Origin: Streptomyces sp. 150FB
GTDB lineage: Bacteria; Actinomycetota; Actinomycetes; Streptomycetales; Streptomycetaceae
Direction of reading: 5' to 3'
DNA: 62,086 nt
Assembly: GCF_000818195.1 (NCBI RefSeq)
Contig: NZ_JTHL01000001.1
Coordinates: 2,508,414-2,570,499 of the forward strand
The notes under the pieces are model-generated. The model did not search any database, was not told the DNA's origin, and worked only from the letters and a program-made list of their open reading frames with translations. Positions 7,539 to 16,759 of the stretch are shown in pieces. Positions within the stretch are counted from its first letter, which is position 1, and each line of letters starts with the position of its first letter. A program made the position numbers and the translations under genes.

Positions 7539-8486
7539 GTGAGGGTGCTCGTACTCGTCGCTCCCGGCCAAGGCGCCCAGACGCCCGGCTTCCTGACTCC
7601 CTGGCTCGACCTTCCCGGCGCCGAAGAACGGCTGCGGGCGTGGTCGGCCGCCATCGACCTGGACCTGGTCCACTTCGGAACGAAGGCCGACGCGGACGAG
7701 ATCCGTGACACAGCGGTCGCCCAGCCGCTGCTGGTGGCCTCGGCGCTGCTGTCGGCGCGCCTGCTCTTCGCCACCACCGGGGACGCCGTGGGTGTCGTCG
7801 GTGCGGTCGCCGGTCACAGCGTCGGCGAACTGGCGGCGACGGCGCTCGCCGGCGTGGTCTCGGATGACGTGGCCATGACGCTCGTACGCACCCGTGGCCT
7901 GGCCATGGCCGAGGCGGCCACCGTCACGGAGACGGGGATGGCCGCCCTGCTCGGCGGTGACTACGAGGTCAGCGTCGCGCATCTGGAGAAGCTCGGCCTG
8001 ACGCCGGCGAATGTGAACGGCGCCGGCCAGATCGTCGCCGCCGGCACGCTCGAACAGCTCGCCGCGCTCGCCGAGAACAAGCCGGAGGGTGTGCGCCGCG
8101 TGGTGCCGCTCAAGGTCGCCGGCGCGTTCCACACGCGCCACATGGCTCCTGCCGTCGCCACGCTCGAAGCGGCGGCCCGGTCCGTGGAAACGGCCGATCC
8201 GGCCGTGCCGTACATCTCGAACAGGGACGGGCAGGCCGTCAGCGACGGCCCCGACGTCCTGCGGCGCCTGATCGGTCAGGTCGCCAACCCGGTCCGCTGG
8301 GACCTGTGCATGGAGACATTCCAGGCACGGGGCGTCACGGACTTGATCGAGCTCTGCCCCGGTGGCACGCTGACCGGCCTCGCGAAGCGCGCGCTGCCCG
8401 GCGTGCGGACACTCGCCATAAAGACCCCCGACGACCTCGACGCGGCCCGCGCCCTGATCGCCGAGCACTCCTCCACGGCTGAATAA
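7539..8486 (+). CDS. fabD: Malonyl-CoA:ACP transacylase FabD
   Basis: This 315-residue enzyme moves malonyl from CoA to the acyl carrier protein encoded two genes downstream. The nucleophile elbow GHSVGE (S94) and the catalytic His in AGAFHTRHM (H198) are present. GTG 7539 is given, but the second GTG at 7545 would produce the MLVLVAPGQGAQ N-terminus usual in Streptomyces and is equally plausible. In Streptomyces the product serves both fatty acid and type II polyketide synthesis. It is the first gene of the fabD-fabH-acpP-fabF operon, 13 bases before fabH. Confidence 0.96.
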   Translation: MRVLVLVAPGQGAQTPGFLTPWLDLPGAEERLRAWSAAIDLDLVHFGTKADADEIRDTAVAQPLLVASALLSARLLFATTGDAVGVVGAVAGHSVGELAATALAGVVSDDVAMTLVRTRGLAMAEAATVTETGMAALLGGDYEVSVAHLEKLGLTPANVNGAGQIVAAGTLEQLAALAENKPEGVRRVVPLKVAGAFHTRHMAPAVATLEAAARSVETADPAVPYISNRDGQAVSDGPDVLRRLIGQVANPVRWDLCMETFQARGVTDLIELCPGGTLTGLAKRALPGVRTLAIKTPDDLDAARALIAEHSSTAE

Positions 8487-8499
8487 GGAGCCAGAGAGC

Positions 8500-9501
8500 A
8501 TGTCGAAGATCAAGCCCAGCAAGGGCGCCCCGTACGCGCGCATCATGGGCGTCGGCGGCTACCGGCCGACCCGAGTGGTGCCCAACGAGGTGATCCTCGA
8601 AACGATCGACTCGTCCGACGAGTGGATCCGCTCCCGCTCCGGAATCGCGACCCGCCACTGGGCCTCCCCCGAGGAGACCGTGGCCGTCATGTCGATGGAG
8701 GCGTCCGGCAAGGCGATCGCCGACGCCGGGATCACGCCCGAGCAGATCGGCGGTGTGATCGTCGCCACCGTCTCGCACTTCAAGCAGACCCCGGCCATCG
8801 CCACCGAGATCGCCGACCGGATCGGCGCCGGCAACCCGGCCGCCTTCGACATCTCGGCGGCCTGCGCCGGCTTCTGTTACGGCCTGACGCTCGCCAAGGG
8901 CATGGTCGTCGACGGCTCGGCCGAGTACGTCCTCGTCATCGGCGTCGAGCGGCTCTCCGACCTGACCGACCTGGAGGACCGCGCGACGGCCTTCCTCTTC
9001 GGCGACGGCGCGGGCGCTGTCGTCGTGGGCCCGGCGAAGGAGCCCATGATGGGCCCCACCATCTGGGGCTCCGAGGGCGACAAGGCCGAGACGATCAAGC
9101 AGACCATCTCGTGGGAGGAGTACCGCGAGGGCACGGTGGAGAAGTTCCCCGCCATCACCCAGGAGGGCCAGGCGGTCTTCCGCTGGGCCGTCTTCGAGAT
9201 GGCGAAGGTCGCCCAGCAGGCGCTGGACGCCGCCGGGATCACCGCCGCCGACCTGGATGTGTTCATCCCGCACCAGGCCAACATGCGGATCATCGACTCG
9301 ATGGTGAAAACGCTTAAACTGCCGGAGAGCGTCACGGTCGCCCGCGACGTGGAAACCACCGGCAACACCTCGGCCGCCTCGATCCCGCTCGCGATGGAGC
9401 GACTCCTGGCGACCGGACAGGCGAGGAGCGGCGACACCGCCCTCGTCATCGGCTTCGGGGCGGGTCTGGTCTACGCGGCGACGGTCGTTACCCTCCCCTA
9501 A
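8500..9501 (+). CDS. fabH: 3-oxoacyl-ACP synthase III FabH
   Basis: This 333-residue condensing enzyme starts chain elongation by joining an acyl-CoA primer to malonyl-ACP. The Cys-His-Asn triad is visible: C122 in ISAACAGFC, H258 in FIPHQANMRI and N289 in TGNTSAAS. Streptomyces FabH accepts branched-chain primers (isobutyryl-, methylbutyryl-CoA), giving iso and anteiso fatty acids. ATG 8500 follows AAGGAG. Length and residues are normal and the gene lies between fabD and acpP. Confidence 0.97.
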   Translation: MSKIKPSKGAPYARIMGVGGYRPTRVVPNEVILETIDSSDEWIRSRSGIATRHWASPEETVAVMSMEASGKAIADAGITPEQIGGVIVATVSHFKQTPAIATEIADRIGAGNPAAFDISAACAGFCYGLTLAKGMVVDGSAEYVLVIGVERLSDLTDLEDRATAFLFGDGAGAVVVGPAKEPMMGPTIWGSEGDKAETIKQTISWEEYREGTVEKFPAITQEGQAVFRWAVFEMAKVAQQALDAAGITAADLDVFIPHQANMRIIDSMVKTLKLPESVTVARDVETTGNTSAASIPLAMERLLATGQARSGDTALVIGFGAGLVYAATVVTLP

Positions 9502-9603
9502 GCACTCCGGTTCGTTCCGGACCGTGTTCCGACATATTTCCCGTATGTCTCTGTATCCCGCTGTAACCCGTTCATCTCTGCTGACTATCGAAGGAGCGCC
9601 CAC

Positions 9604-9852
9604 ATGGCCGCCACCCAGGAAGAAATCGTCGCCGGTCTCGGCGAGATCGTGAACGAGATCGCCGGTATCCCGGTCGAGGACGTCCAGTTGGACAAGTCCT
9701 TCACCGACGACCTGGATGTCGACTCGCTGTCCATGGTCGAGGTCGTCGTCGCCGCCGAAGAGCGTTTCGACGTCAAGATCCCCGATGACGACGTCAAGAA
9801 CCTGAAGACTGTCGGTGACGCCGCGAAGTACATCGCGGACCACCAGGTCTGA
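9604..9852 (+). CDS. acpP: Acyl carrier protein
   Basis: This 82-residue acidic protein carries the phosphopantetheine serine in DVDSLSMVE (S41). It shuttles growing acyl chains among the fatty acid synthase enzymes. ATG 9604 follows GAAGGAG. The 102-base spacer after fabH may hold a secondary promoter to raise ACP levels; I see no clear element. Position and size match the Streptomyces primary-metabolism ACP. Confidence 0.97.
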   Translation: MAATQEEIVAGLGEIVNEIAGIPVEDVQLDKSFTDDLDVDSLSMVEVVVAAEERFDVKIPDDDVKNLKTVGDAAKYIADHQV

Positions 9853-9947
9853 CCTCCCCGAGGCCGGACCTGTTCGCGCGGCTGACGCCACCCGGTCGTG
9901 GCGCCGTAAAAAATTCCGCACCCTCTACACGTGGAGAAAGAATTCCA

Positions 9948-11210
9948 GTGAGCTCGACCAATCGCACCGTGGTCGTCACCGGTATCGGCGCAACCACACC
10001 GCTGGGTGGCGACAGCGCATCAACCTGGGAAGGCCTGATCGCCGGCCGCTCCGGAGCCCGCGTCCTCGAGGACGAGCGCTTCGCCGACCTGCCGGTCCGT
10101 ATCGCGGCGGTCGCCGCGGTCGACCCGGGCACCGTGCTGCCCCGCCCGCTCGCCCGCAAGCTGGACCGCTCGGCGCAGTTCGCGCTGATCGCGGCCAGGG
10201 AGGCGTGGGCGGACGCCGGTTACACCGGCAAGGCCGGCGTGGATTCGGCGGTGGACCCCGACCGGCTCGGTACGGTCATCGCCTCCGGTATCGGCGGTGT
10301 GATCACCCTGCTCGACCAGTTCGACGTGCTGAGGGTGAAGGGTCCGCGCTCCGTATCCCCGCACACCGTGCCGATGCTGATGCCGAACGGCCCCTCCGCC
10401 AACGTCAGCATCGAGGTGGGTGCCCGCGCCGGCGCCCACACCCCCGTCTCCGCCTGCGCCTCGGGCGCCGAGGCGGTCGGCTACGCCGTGGAGATGATCC
10501 GTACCGGCCGCGCCGACGTCGTGGTCGCCGGTGGCACCGAGGCGGCCATCCACCCGCTGCCGGTCGTGGCGTTCGCCAACATGATGGCGATGTCGAAGGA
10601 CAACGACAATCCCACCACGGCCTCCCGCCCGTACGACAAGGCGCGCACCGGCTTCGTCCTCGGCGAGGGCGCCGGCGTGGTCATCCTGGAGTCGGCCGAG
10701 CACGCCGCCGCGCGCGGCGCGAAGGTCTACTGCGAGGTGCTGGGCCAGGGCGTGTCGTCCGACGCCCACCACATCGCGCAGCCCGAGCCGACCGGGCGCG
10801 GTATCGCGAAGGCGCTGGAGAACCTGCTCGCGGCGACGGACCTCAAGCCGGCCGAGATCGCGCACCTCAACGCGCACGCGACCTCGACCCCGCAGGGTGA
10901 CGTCGCCGAGATCAAGGCCCTGCGCCAGGTCCTGGGCGACGATCTGGACCATGTGGCGGTCTCCGCCACGAAGTCGATGACCGGTCACCTGCTCGGTGGT
11001 GCGGGCGGCATAGAGACCGTCGCGACGGTTCTCGCGCTGCACCACAGGATGGCCCCGCCGACCATCAACATCGACGAACTCGACGACGAGGTGGACGCGG
11101 ACGTCGTACGCGACAAGCCGCGCGCCCTGCCGCAGGGGACGATCGCCGCGATCAACAACTCGTTCGGCTTCGGCGGCCACAACGTCGTTCTGGCGCTCCG
11201 CACCGTCTGA
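9948..11210 (+). CDS. fabF: 3-oxoacyl-ACP synthase II FabF
   Basis: This 420-residue KAS II condenses acyl-ACP with malonyl-ACP in elongation. The Cys-His-His triad is seen at C170 (VSACASGAEA), H310 (NAHATSTPQGD) and H347 (SMTGHLLG). GTG 9948 follows GAAAGAA. It is the last gene of the fab operon and is followed by a hairpin at 11249-11293. No chain-length-factor partner or other polyketide gene is nearby, so it is the primary-metabolism enzyme. Confidence 0.97.
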   Translation: MSSTNRTVVVTGIGATTPLGGDSASTWEGLIAGRSGARVLEDERFADLPVRIAAVAAVDPGTVLPRPLARKLDRSAQFALIAAREAWADAGYTGKAGVDSAVDPDRLGTVIASGIGGVITLLDQFDVLRVKGPRSVSPHTVPMLMPNGPSANVSIEVGARAGAHTPVSACASGAEAVGYAVEMIRTGRADVVVAGGTEAAIHPLPVVAFANMMAMSKDNDNPTTASRPYDKARTGFVLGEGAGVVILESAEHAAARGAKVYCEVLGQGVSSDAHHIAQPEPTGRGIAKALENLLAATDLKPAEIAHLNAHATSTPQGDVAEIKALRQVLGDDLDHVAVSATKSMTGHLLGGAGGIETVATVLALHHRMAPPTINIDELDDEVDADVVRDKPRALPQGTIAAINNSFGFGGHNVVLALRTV

Positions 11211-11248
11211 CGTCCGACCGTCACGGCCGCAGTGGCTGTCGCAGCCGC

Positions 11249-11293
11249 AGGACCGTCCGCCCGCCCGGGTTTTCCGGCGCGGCGGGCGGTCCT
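11249..11293 (+). terminator. Hairpin after the fab operon
   Basis: AGGACC and GCCCGCC in the left arm pair with GGCGGGC and GGTCCT in the right arm, with a short bulge, around a loop containing TTTT. It is placed 39 bases after fabF, consistent with termination of the operon. Confidence 0.65.
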
Positions 11294-11338
11294 TCGTGCG
11301 ATACGGGCCGTGGTCACCCCAGTGGTACGGAGGTACCG

Positions 11339-13021
11339 ATGCTCGACGCCATACCCGCGCGCCCTCTGTTGTCCGTCTCCGTCGAGGAGCAGGTCTTCGA
11401 GTGCGACGGGGAGAAGCTCACCTGCTCGGTGGCCTCGGCGGACTCCGTCGACGGGCCGCCGCCCGCGCCGACCGCCGTCCTGCTGCACGGCGCCGGCAAG
11501 GGCAGCAAGGAGCGCCTCCTCGGTCTGCTGGCCGACTTCGCCGCGCGCGGCTGCCGGGCGATCGCCTTCGACTTCTCCGGCCACGGCGGCAGTACGGGAA
11601 CCCTCGCCGCCCTCAGCCTGGAGCGCCGCTTCACCCAGGCGCGCGCGGTGATCGACGCGTACGTCCCGTCCGGTGACCCCCTGCTGCTCGTCGGGTTCAG
11701 CATGAGCGGCCAGACCGTCGCCGACCTGACGGCGCATTACGGCCCCCGTGTCGTCGCCCTCGGGCTGTGCGCACCCGCCGTGTACGCCGAACGGGCCTGG
11801 CCCGTGCGGTTCGACGGTGGCTTCACCGAGATCATCCGTACGCCGGAGGCCTGGCGCGACTCGCCGGCGCTGCGGGTGTACGGCGCGTTCCCCGGCCGCG
11901 CGGTGCTCGCCGTACCCGCCCTCGACGCGGTGATACCTCCGGCGGTGACCGAGGCGGTGGCGGCGGCGCTCGGCACCCGGTCGGACTTCACCCATCTGGT
12001 GCTCGACGAGGCGAACCACCAACTCGGCCTGTGGCTCGGCGAGCACCCCGAGGAGCGTGCCCGTCTCGCCGACGCGCTGCTCGGCGAGGGCCTGCCCGCC
12101 ACCCGCGCCTGGGTGGAGGACGGCCTCCCGGACGGCGAGCGCGTCACCGGCGCCGAGCGGCTGCGGGGCGGCTGGACCTCGGAGATGCGCCGCCTGGACG
12201 TCGAAGGCCCCGGCGGCGGGCGGCAGGTGGTCCTGCGGTCCTTCGTGAAGCCGTTCTTCCTCCGGCACGCCGAGGCACTCCTCACCCGCGAGGCGGCCGT
12301 CCTGACCCTGCTGGACGGTACGGATGTCCCGGCGGCGCGGCTGCTCGCCCTGGACGCCACGGGGGCACACTGCGAGCACCCCTCGCTGCTGATGTCGCTG
12401 CTGCCCGGCGGCGTACGGCTGGAGGACGCGGGCGCGGAGGCGCGCGCCGTTCTCCTGGCGCGCCAACTCGTCGGTATCCACGCGGTCGAGGTGACGGACG
12501 CCACGCGCCCCCGTACGTACGAGGCGTGGACCTCGCCGGAGCGCGTGCGCGTCCCTGAGGCGACCGGCAGGCCCGGCCTGTGGCGGCGCGCCCTGGACGT
12601 CATCTGGGGCGAGCCGCCAGCCCACGAGGCGCGGTTCCTGCACCGCGACTTCCACCCGGGCAATGTCCTGTTCGCCGGGGAGGGCGCGGAGCAGCGCGTC
12701 AGCGGGGTCGTCGACTGGGTCGAGACGTCGTGGGGCCCTGCCGACCTGGATGTGGCGCACTGCTCGACCGCGCTGGCGCTGCTGCACGGGCCGGAGGTCG
12801 CGGAGGTCTTCGGAGACAGCTATACGGCGGCGGGCGGCCGGCTGTCGGGAAACCCGGCCGGCCACCTGTACTGGCGGCTCCTCGACGCGCTGGCCTTCGC
12901 CCCTGACGCCGAGAAGGTCGCCGTACCGTGGCGTCAGCTCGGCCGTACCGATCTGACGCCCGAGGTGCTGACGGGCCGCCTGGAGGATTACCTCGCCGGG
13001 CTGTTCGCCCGTTTCGGCTGA
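11339..13021 (+). CDS. Alpha/beta hydrolase - APH phosphotransferase fusion
   Basis: This 560-residue protein joins two enzymes. Residues 1-250 are an alpha/beta hydrolase, with oxyanion motif LLHGAG (H50), elbow GFSMSG (S121), acid D196 and His H227 in EANHQLG. Residues 275-555 resemble aminoglycoside phosphotransferases and choline kinases, with the catalytic loop HRDFHPGN (H435, D437, N442) and metal-binding DW (459-460). The catalytic residues of both halves are visible. The start ATG follows GGAGG. It lies after the fab terminator as an apparent single gene. It could esterify or de-esterify and phosphorylate a single small molecule, but no substrate is suggested by neighbours. The fusion is continuous in one frame. 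Confidence 0.85.
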   Translation: MLDAIPARPLLSVSVEEQVFECDGEKLTCSVASADSVDGPPPAPTAVLLHGAGKGSKERLLGLLADFAARGCRAIAFDFSGHGGSTGTLAALSLERRFTQARAVIDAYVPSGDPLLLVGFSMSGQTVADLTAHYGPRVVALGLCAPAVYAERAWPVRFDGGFTEIIRTPEAWRDSPALRVYGAFPGRAVLAVPALDAVIPPAVTEAVAAALGTRSDFTHLVLDEANHQLGLWLGEHPEERARLADALLGEGLPATRAWVEDGLPDGERVTGAERLRGGWTSEMRRLDVEGPGGGRQVVLRSFVKPFFLRHAEALLTREAAVLTLLDGTDVPAARLLALDATGAHCEHPSLLMSLLPGGVRLEDAGAEARAVLLARQLVGIHAVEVTDATRPRTYEAWTSPERVRVPEATGRPGLWRRALDVIWGEPPAHEARFLHRDFHPGNVLFAGEGAEQRVSGVVDWVETSWGPADLDVAHCSTALALLHGPEVAEVFGDSYTAAGGRLSGNPAGHLYWRLLDALAFAPDAEKVAVPWRQLGRTDLTPEVLTGRLEDYLAGLFARFG

Positions 13022-13043
13022 TCGCGGCAGGCGGCCCGGCAGG

Positions 13044-13069
13044 CCGCTGTCAGTTGCCGCTGTCAGTTG
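13044..13069. repeat. Perfect 13-bp tandem duplication at a gene end
   Basis: CCGCTGTCAGTTG occurs twice without a gap (13044-13056, 13057-13069). The second copy covers the stop of the minus-strand dehydrogenase gene, so the duplication lies mostly in the 3' untranslated region and does not alter the protein. Confidence 0.9.
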
Positions 13070-13941
13070 TCGAAGCTCGCGAAGTACGAGGCCGCCATGT
13101 CCTTGTCGCCGTGCCCCTGTTCCTCCGCCCGGCGGAACCGTTCGGCGCCCCCCGCCGCGGCGTCCATCCGTACGCCGTTCTCGGCGGCCGCCTCCAGGAT
13201 CAGCCGGGCGTCCTTCGCGGCCGTCGAGAGACCGAAGCTCGCCGGCGTGTAGTCGTCGTCCATGATCACCCCGGCCTTGGTGTGCAGATAGCCGCAGTCC
13301 AACGCGCCACCGGCCATCACGTCGAGGAACTTCCGCGGGTCGACGCCGAGCCCCTTGGACAGCGCGAGAGCCTCGGCCGTGCCGTGGGTGATCGCGAGGC
13401 TCCAACTGTTGCAGACGAGCTTGAGCCGGCTGGCCGCGCCCGAGGCGCCGTCCTCGTCCAGCCACAGCGTGCGGCCCCCGATGGCGTCGAACACGGAGGC
13501 GACCGGCTCCCGTACGTCCTGCGGGCCCGCCGCCAGCACGGTGAGCTGGCCGCTCTCGGCGGGGGCGCGCGTCCCCATCACCGGGGCGTCCACGAAACGC
13601 AGGCCGTGGTGGAGCGCGAAGTCCACCAGGCCGGCGAGGGCTTCGGAGCCGGCCGTCGTCGACTGGAGCCAGATCGTTCCGGCTTCGAGTCCCGGCGCGG
13701 CCGCCGTCATGGCCTCCAGCGTGGCGGGCCCGTCGAGCAGCATGGTGAGGACGATGTCGGCGCCGCTGACCGCCTCCGCCGGGGTGGCGGCGACGTGCGC
13801 GCCGTCGGCGGCCAGCGGTTCGGCCTTCTCCTGGGTGCGGTTCCAGACGCGGACGGTGTGTCCGGTGCGGCAGAGGTTGCGGGCCATCGCGGCGCCCATG
13901 ATGCCGGTGCCGAGGACGGATACGGTGATGTTGTCAGCCAT
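13063..13941 (-). CDS. NAD(P)-dependent beta-hydroxyacid dehydrogenase family protein
   Basis: This 292-residue protein is of the 3-hydroxyisobutyrate dehydrogenase/6-phosphogluconate dehydrogenase-like family. The Rossmann motif GTGIMG (11-16) is at the N-terminus, and the substrate-side signature includes catalytic K174 and N178 (ASRLKLVCNSW). Such enzymes oxidise beta-hydroxyacids or reduce succinic or tartronate semialdehydes, and some act as imine reductases. ATG 13941 is clear. The 3' end overlaps a 13-base tandem duplication (13044-13069) that leaves the stop unchanged. No functional partner adjoins. Confidence 0.88.
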   Translation of the reverse strand: MADNITVSVLGTGIMGAAMARNLCRTGHTVRVWNRTQEKAEPLAADGAHVAATPAEAVSGADIVLTMLLDGPATLEAMTAAAPGLEAGTIWLQSTTAGSEALAGLVDFALHHGLRFVDAPVMGTRAPAESGQLTVLAAGPQDVREPVASVFDAIGGRTLWLDEDGASGAASRLKLVCNSWSLAITHGTAEALALSKGLGVDPRKFLDVMAGGALDCGYLHTKAGVIMDDDYTPASFGLSTAAKDARLILEAAAENGVRMDAAAGGAERFRRAEEQGHGDKDMAASYFASFDN

Positions 13942-14015
13942 GCGTCTACCGTACGACCGCGCGGCGGCGGCTCGCCGGACGCTCCCCCCGGCGCCGCCCC
14001 GGGGCCCGCCGACGC

Positions 14016-14510
14016 TCAGACGACCTGGTGCAGCCAGCGGACCGGGGCGCCCTCACCCGCGTATCGGAAGGGTTCCAACTCGTCGTCCCACGGCTTGCCG
14101 AGCAGCTTGGCGATCTCCGCCTCCAGGACGCTCTCGCCGCCCCGCGCCCGCACGACGGCGGCCCGCAGCCGGTCCTCGGGGACCAGGATGTCACCGTGTA
14201 TTCCGGTGACCGCGGAGAAGATTCCCAGGTCGGGCGTGGCGCTGTAGCGCTCGCCCTCGGCCGTCGCGCACGGTTCGGCCGTCACCTCGAAGCGCAGCAT
14301 CTGCCAGCCGCGCAGGGCCGACGCCAGTTTGGCGGCGGTGCCGGCCCGGCCCTGCCAGGAGAATTCGGCCCGCCAGGTGCCCGGCGAGGCGGGCTGTCTG
14401 ACCCAGTCGAGCTGGACCCGCAGGCCGAGCACACCCGCCACCGCCCATTCGACGTGCGGGCACATCGCGCGCGGTGCGGAATGCACGTACAGAACTCCAC
14501 GTGTCGTCAC
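14016..14510 (-). CDS. DUF3145 family protein
   Basis: This 164-residue protein starts at GTG 14510 behind GGAGG (TTRGVLYVHSAP). The N-terminus and the segment AMCPHVEWAVAGVLG are characteristic of DUF3145, a family restricted to Actinobacteria and of unknown function. It has no signal peptide or membrane segment and contains an aromatic-rich core. As I recall, it lies a few genes downstream of the fab operon in Streptomyces genomes, as here. Family is certain; role unknown. Confidence 0.9.
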   Translation of the reverse strand: MTTRGVLYVHSAPRAMCPHVEWAVAGVLGLRVQLDWVRQPASPGTWRAEFSWQGRAGTAAKLASALRGWQMLRFEVTAEPCATAEGERYSATPDLGIFSAVTGIHGDILVPEDRLRAAVVRARGGESVLEAEIAKLLGKPWDDELEPFRYAGEGAPVRWLHQVV

Positions 14511-14788
14511 CGGGACCTCCAGTGTGGGACGAGGATCGCCTTTCCCAGCGGCCTCAGTAAACATCATCGGGAGTGAAACTCCGCAAAAGGGACAGCATGT
14601 GACGTGAGGTAATTTACCGGAGCCGGTGGTTCGAACGCCTCTGGTTCGACCTGCAAAAGCTACCGTGCGGCAGGGTGCCGGGGGTGACGTACCGTCGGTC
14701 TCGGGGCCGATATGCGCGAAGCTTTCACTCGCGAGGACGTTATCGGCCGTACGGGGGTTCCAACGACGCCGAATTCGGGAAGGCAGCG

Positions 14789-15691
14789 GTGCACACGAGA
14801 CGGCGGAAGCGACAGCGGATCGGTACGGGCGTGGTCGCCCTGGCCGTCGCGGCGGCGGCGCTCGCCGGGTGCGGTGCGCCGGGCTCCGGCTCGCCCGATT
14901 CGGCCGAACGCGGTAGTCCGGCCCCGCGCCCCGCGCCCGTCTGGGACCGCAGCCCCGGATCGGTGGCCGCGGTGGGCGATTCGATCACCCGCGGGTTCGA
15001 CGCGTGCGGTGTGCTCGTCGACTGCCCGGCCGTCTCCTGGGCGACCGGTACGGACACGTCGGTGCGCAGTCTCGCCGCGCGGCTCATCGGGGATCCCTCG
15101 GTGGCGGACCGGAGCTGGAACGACGCGCGGTCGGGCGCCCGGATGGCCGATCTTCCGGATCAGATGACACGCGCGGTGGCCCACCACCCGGATCTGGTCA
15201 CGGTGATGGTGGGTGCCAACGACGCCTGCCGGAAGTCCACGAAGGTGATGACGACGGTCAAGAAGTTCAGGTCGTCGTTCGTGAAGGCGATGGGCCTGCT
15301 CCGTTCGAAGTCCCCGAAGACGCAGGTGTACGTGTCGAGCGTGCCGGACCTCAAGCGGCTCTGGTCGACGGGGCGCGGCAATCCGCTCGGCCGGGAGATC
15401 TGGAAGCTCGGGCTCTGCGCCTCGATGCTCGGGAACGCGCAGGACAACAGCGCGGGGGCGCGCAAACGGCGGCAGAAGGTGTACGACCGGGTCGTGGCGT
15501 ACAACGGCGTGCTGAAGGACGTGTGCGCGCGGGACCGGCTCTGCCGGTACGACGGCGGCGCCGTCTTCGACTTCCGCTTCACCGGCGCCCAGCTCAGCCA
15601 GTGGGACTGGTTCCACCCCAGTACGAGCGGGCAGGGCCGGCTCGCCGAGATCGCGTACCGCAATGTCGTGGCGGCGAACCCACCGGCGTAG
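14789..15691 (+). CDS. SGNH/GDSL hydrolase lipoprotein
   Basis: This 300-residue exported enzyme has a basic N-terminus (HTRRRKRQR), a hydrophobic segment and the lipobox LAGC (C28), so it is probably a surface lipoprotein. The esterase domain carries block I GDSI (S65), block III GAND (142-145) and the C-terminal DWFHPS with the catalytic Asp and His. Such enzymes deacylate lipids, polysaccharides or peptidoglycan. GTG 14789 is chosen because it places the signal peptide correctly and follows GGAAGG; the longer frame upstream lacks export features. Aldose epimerase follows after 11 bases and may share the transcript. Confidence 0.87.
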   Translation: MHTRRRKRQRIGTGVVALAVAAAALAGCGAPGSGSPDSAERGSPAPRPAPVWDRSPGSVAAVGDSITRGFDACGVLVDCPAVSWATGTDTSVRSLAARLIGDPSVADRSWNDARSGARMADLPDQMTRAVAHHPDLVTVMVGANDACRKSTKVMTTVKKFRSSFVKAMGLLRSKSPKTQVYVSSVPDLKRLWSTGRGNPLGREIWKLGLCASMLGNAQDNSAGARKRRQKVYDRVVAYNGVLKDVCARDRLCRYDGGAVFDFRFTGAQLSQWDWFHPSTSGQGRLAEIAYRNVVAANPPA

Positions 15692-15702
15692 GGTGACCCA
15701 CC

Positions 15703-16704
15703 GTGACTGCGATGACCCCCGAACGTGTCGGAGCGACGGCCGACGGAACACTCATCCACCGCTGGACCCTCGAACGGGCCGGGACCCGGGTGCGGCTGCT
15801 GACGTACGGCGGGATCGTGCAGTCGGTCGAGGTGCCGGGGCGCGACGGGTCCCGCGCCGACGTGGTGCTGGGTTTCCGTGAGCCGAGGGACTATCTCAGC
15901 TCGCACGGCCCCTACTTCGGCGCGCTGATCGGCCGTTACGCGAACCGCGTCGGGGGCGCGGCCTTCACCCTGGACGGCCATACGTACCAACTCCCCCGCA
16001 ACGACGGGCCGAACTGTCTGCACGGCGGCGAGCGCGGCTTCGACCGGCGGGTCTGGGACGCGGAGCCGGCCGGGGACAGCGCGGTGCGGCTCTCGCGCGT
16101 CAGCCCGGACGGCGAGGAGGGCTTCCCCGGCCGCCTCGCGGTGTCCGTGACGTACGCGCTGGAGGCGGACGGCGCGCTGCGCCTCGACTACCGCGCCGAG
16201 ACGGGGGCGCCGACACCCGTCAGCCTGACCAACCACACGTACTGGAATCTGGGCGGCGCGAGCGGCACCGCCGGAAGCGGCACCGCCGCCGGGCATCTGC
16301 TGCGTCTCGCCGCCGGGCGGATCACACTGCTGGACGGCGACTCCGTGCCGACCGGCGAGCTGGCCGCGGTCGACGGCACGCGCTTCGACTTCCGCGAGGC
16401 GCGCCGGGTGGGAATCGGCTACGACCACAACTACGTGCTGGACGAGCGGGCCGACGGGCAGCCGGCCGCCGAGCTGTACGACCCGGTGTCGGGGCGGGTC
16501 CTGACCGTCACGACGACGGAGCCCGGGATGCAGCTCTACACGGGCGACCACTTCGACGGGAAGCCGTACGGGCCGGGTGACGGGATCGCGCTGGAGACGC
16601 AGGCGTTCCCCGACTCGCCGAACCAGCCGGGGTTTCCCGACACGGTGCTGCGGCCCGGCGAGGTGTACGCGTCGACGACGACGTTCGGGTTCGGCGTGCG
16701 GTAG
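15703..16704 (+). CDS. Aldose 1-epimerase (mutarotase)
   Basis: This 333-residue beta-sandwich enzyme interconverts alpha and beta anomers of aldoses such as glucose and galactose. The catalytic His lies in LTNHTYWNLGG and the catalytic Glu in ALETQAFPDSPNQPGF, both intact. It has no signal peptide, so it acts in the cytosol. GTG 15703 starts 11 bases after the GDSL lipoprotein gene. The link with a secreted esterase suggests use of sugars released outside the cell, but that is inference. Confidence 0.93.
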   Translation: MTAMTPERVGATADGTLIHRWTLERAGTRVRLLTYGGIVQSVEVPGRDGSRADVVLGFREPRDYLSSHGPYFGALIGRYANRVGGAAFTLDGHTYQLPRNDGPNCLHGGERGFDRRVWDAEPAGDSAVRLSRVSPDGEEGFPGRLAVSVTYALEADGALRLDYRAETGAPTPVSLTNHTYWNLGGASGTAGSGTAAGHLLRLAAGRITLLDGDSVPTGELAAVDGTRFDFREARRVGIGYDHNYVLDERADGQPAAELYDPVSGRVLTVTTTEPGMQLYTGDHFDGKPYGPGDGIALETQAFPDSPNQPGFPDTVLRPGEVYASTTTFGFGVR

Positions 16705-16759
16705 GCCGCGGGCGGTCGCGTGCGATCCGCCCTTGTGCAGGCGGCGGCGCGGGTCCGGC

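Noticed and set aside
9502..9947. Extra small genes between fabH, acpP and fabF
   Set aside because: The two spacers (102 and 95 bases) hold no frame with a start and ribosome site other than acpP; they match the usual operon spacing.
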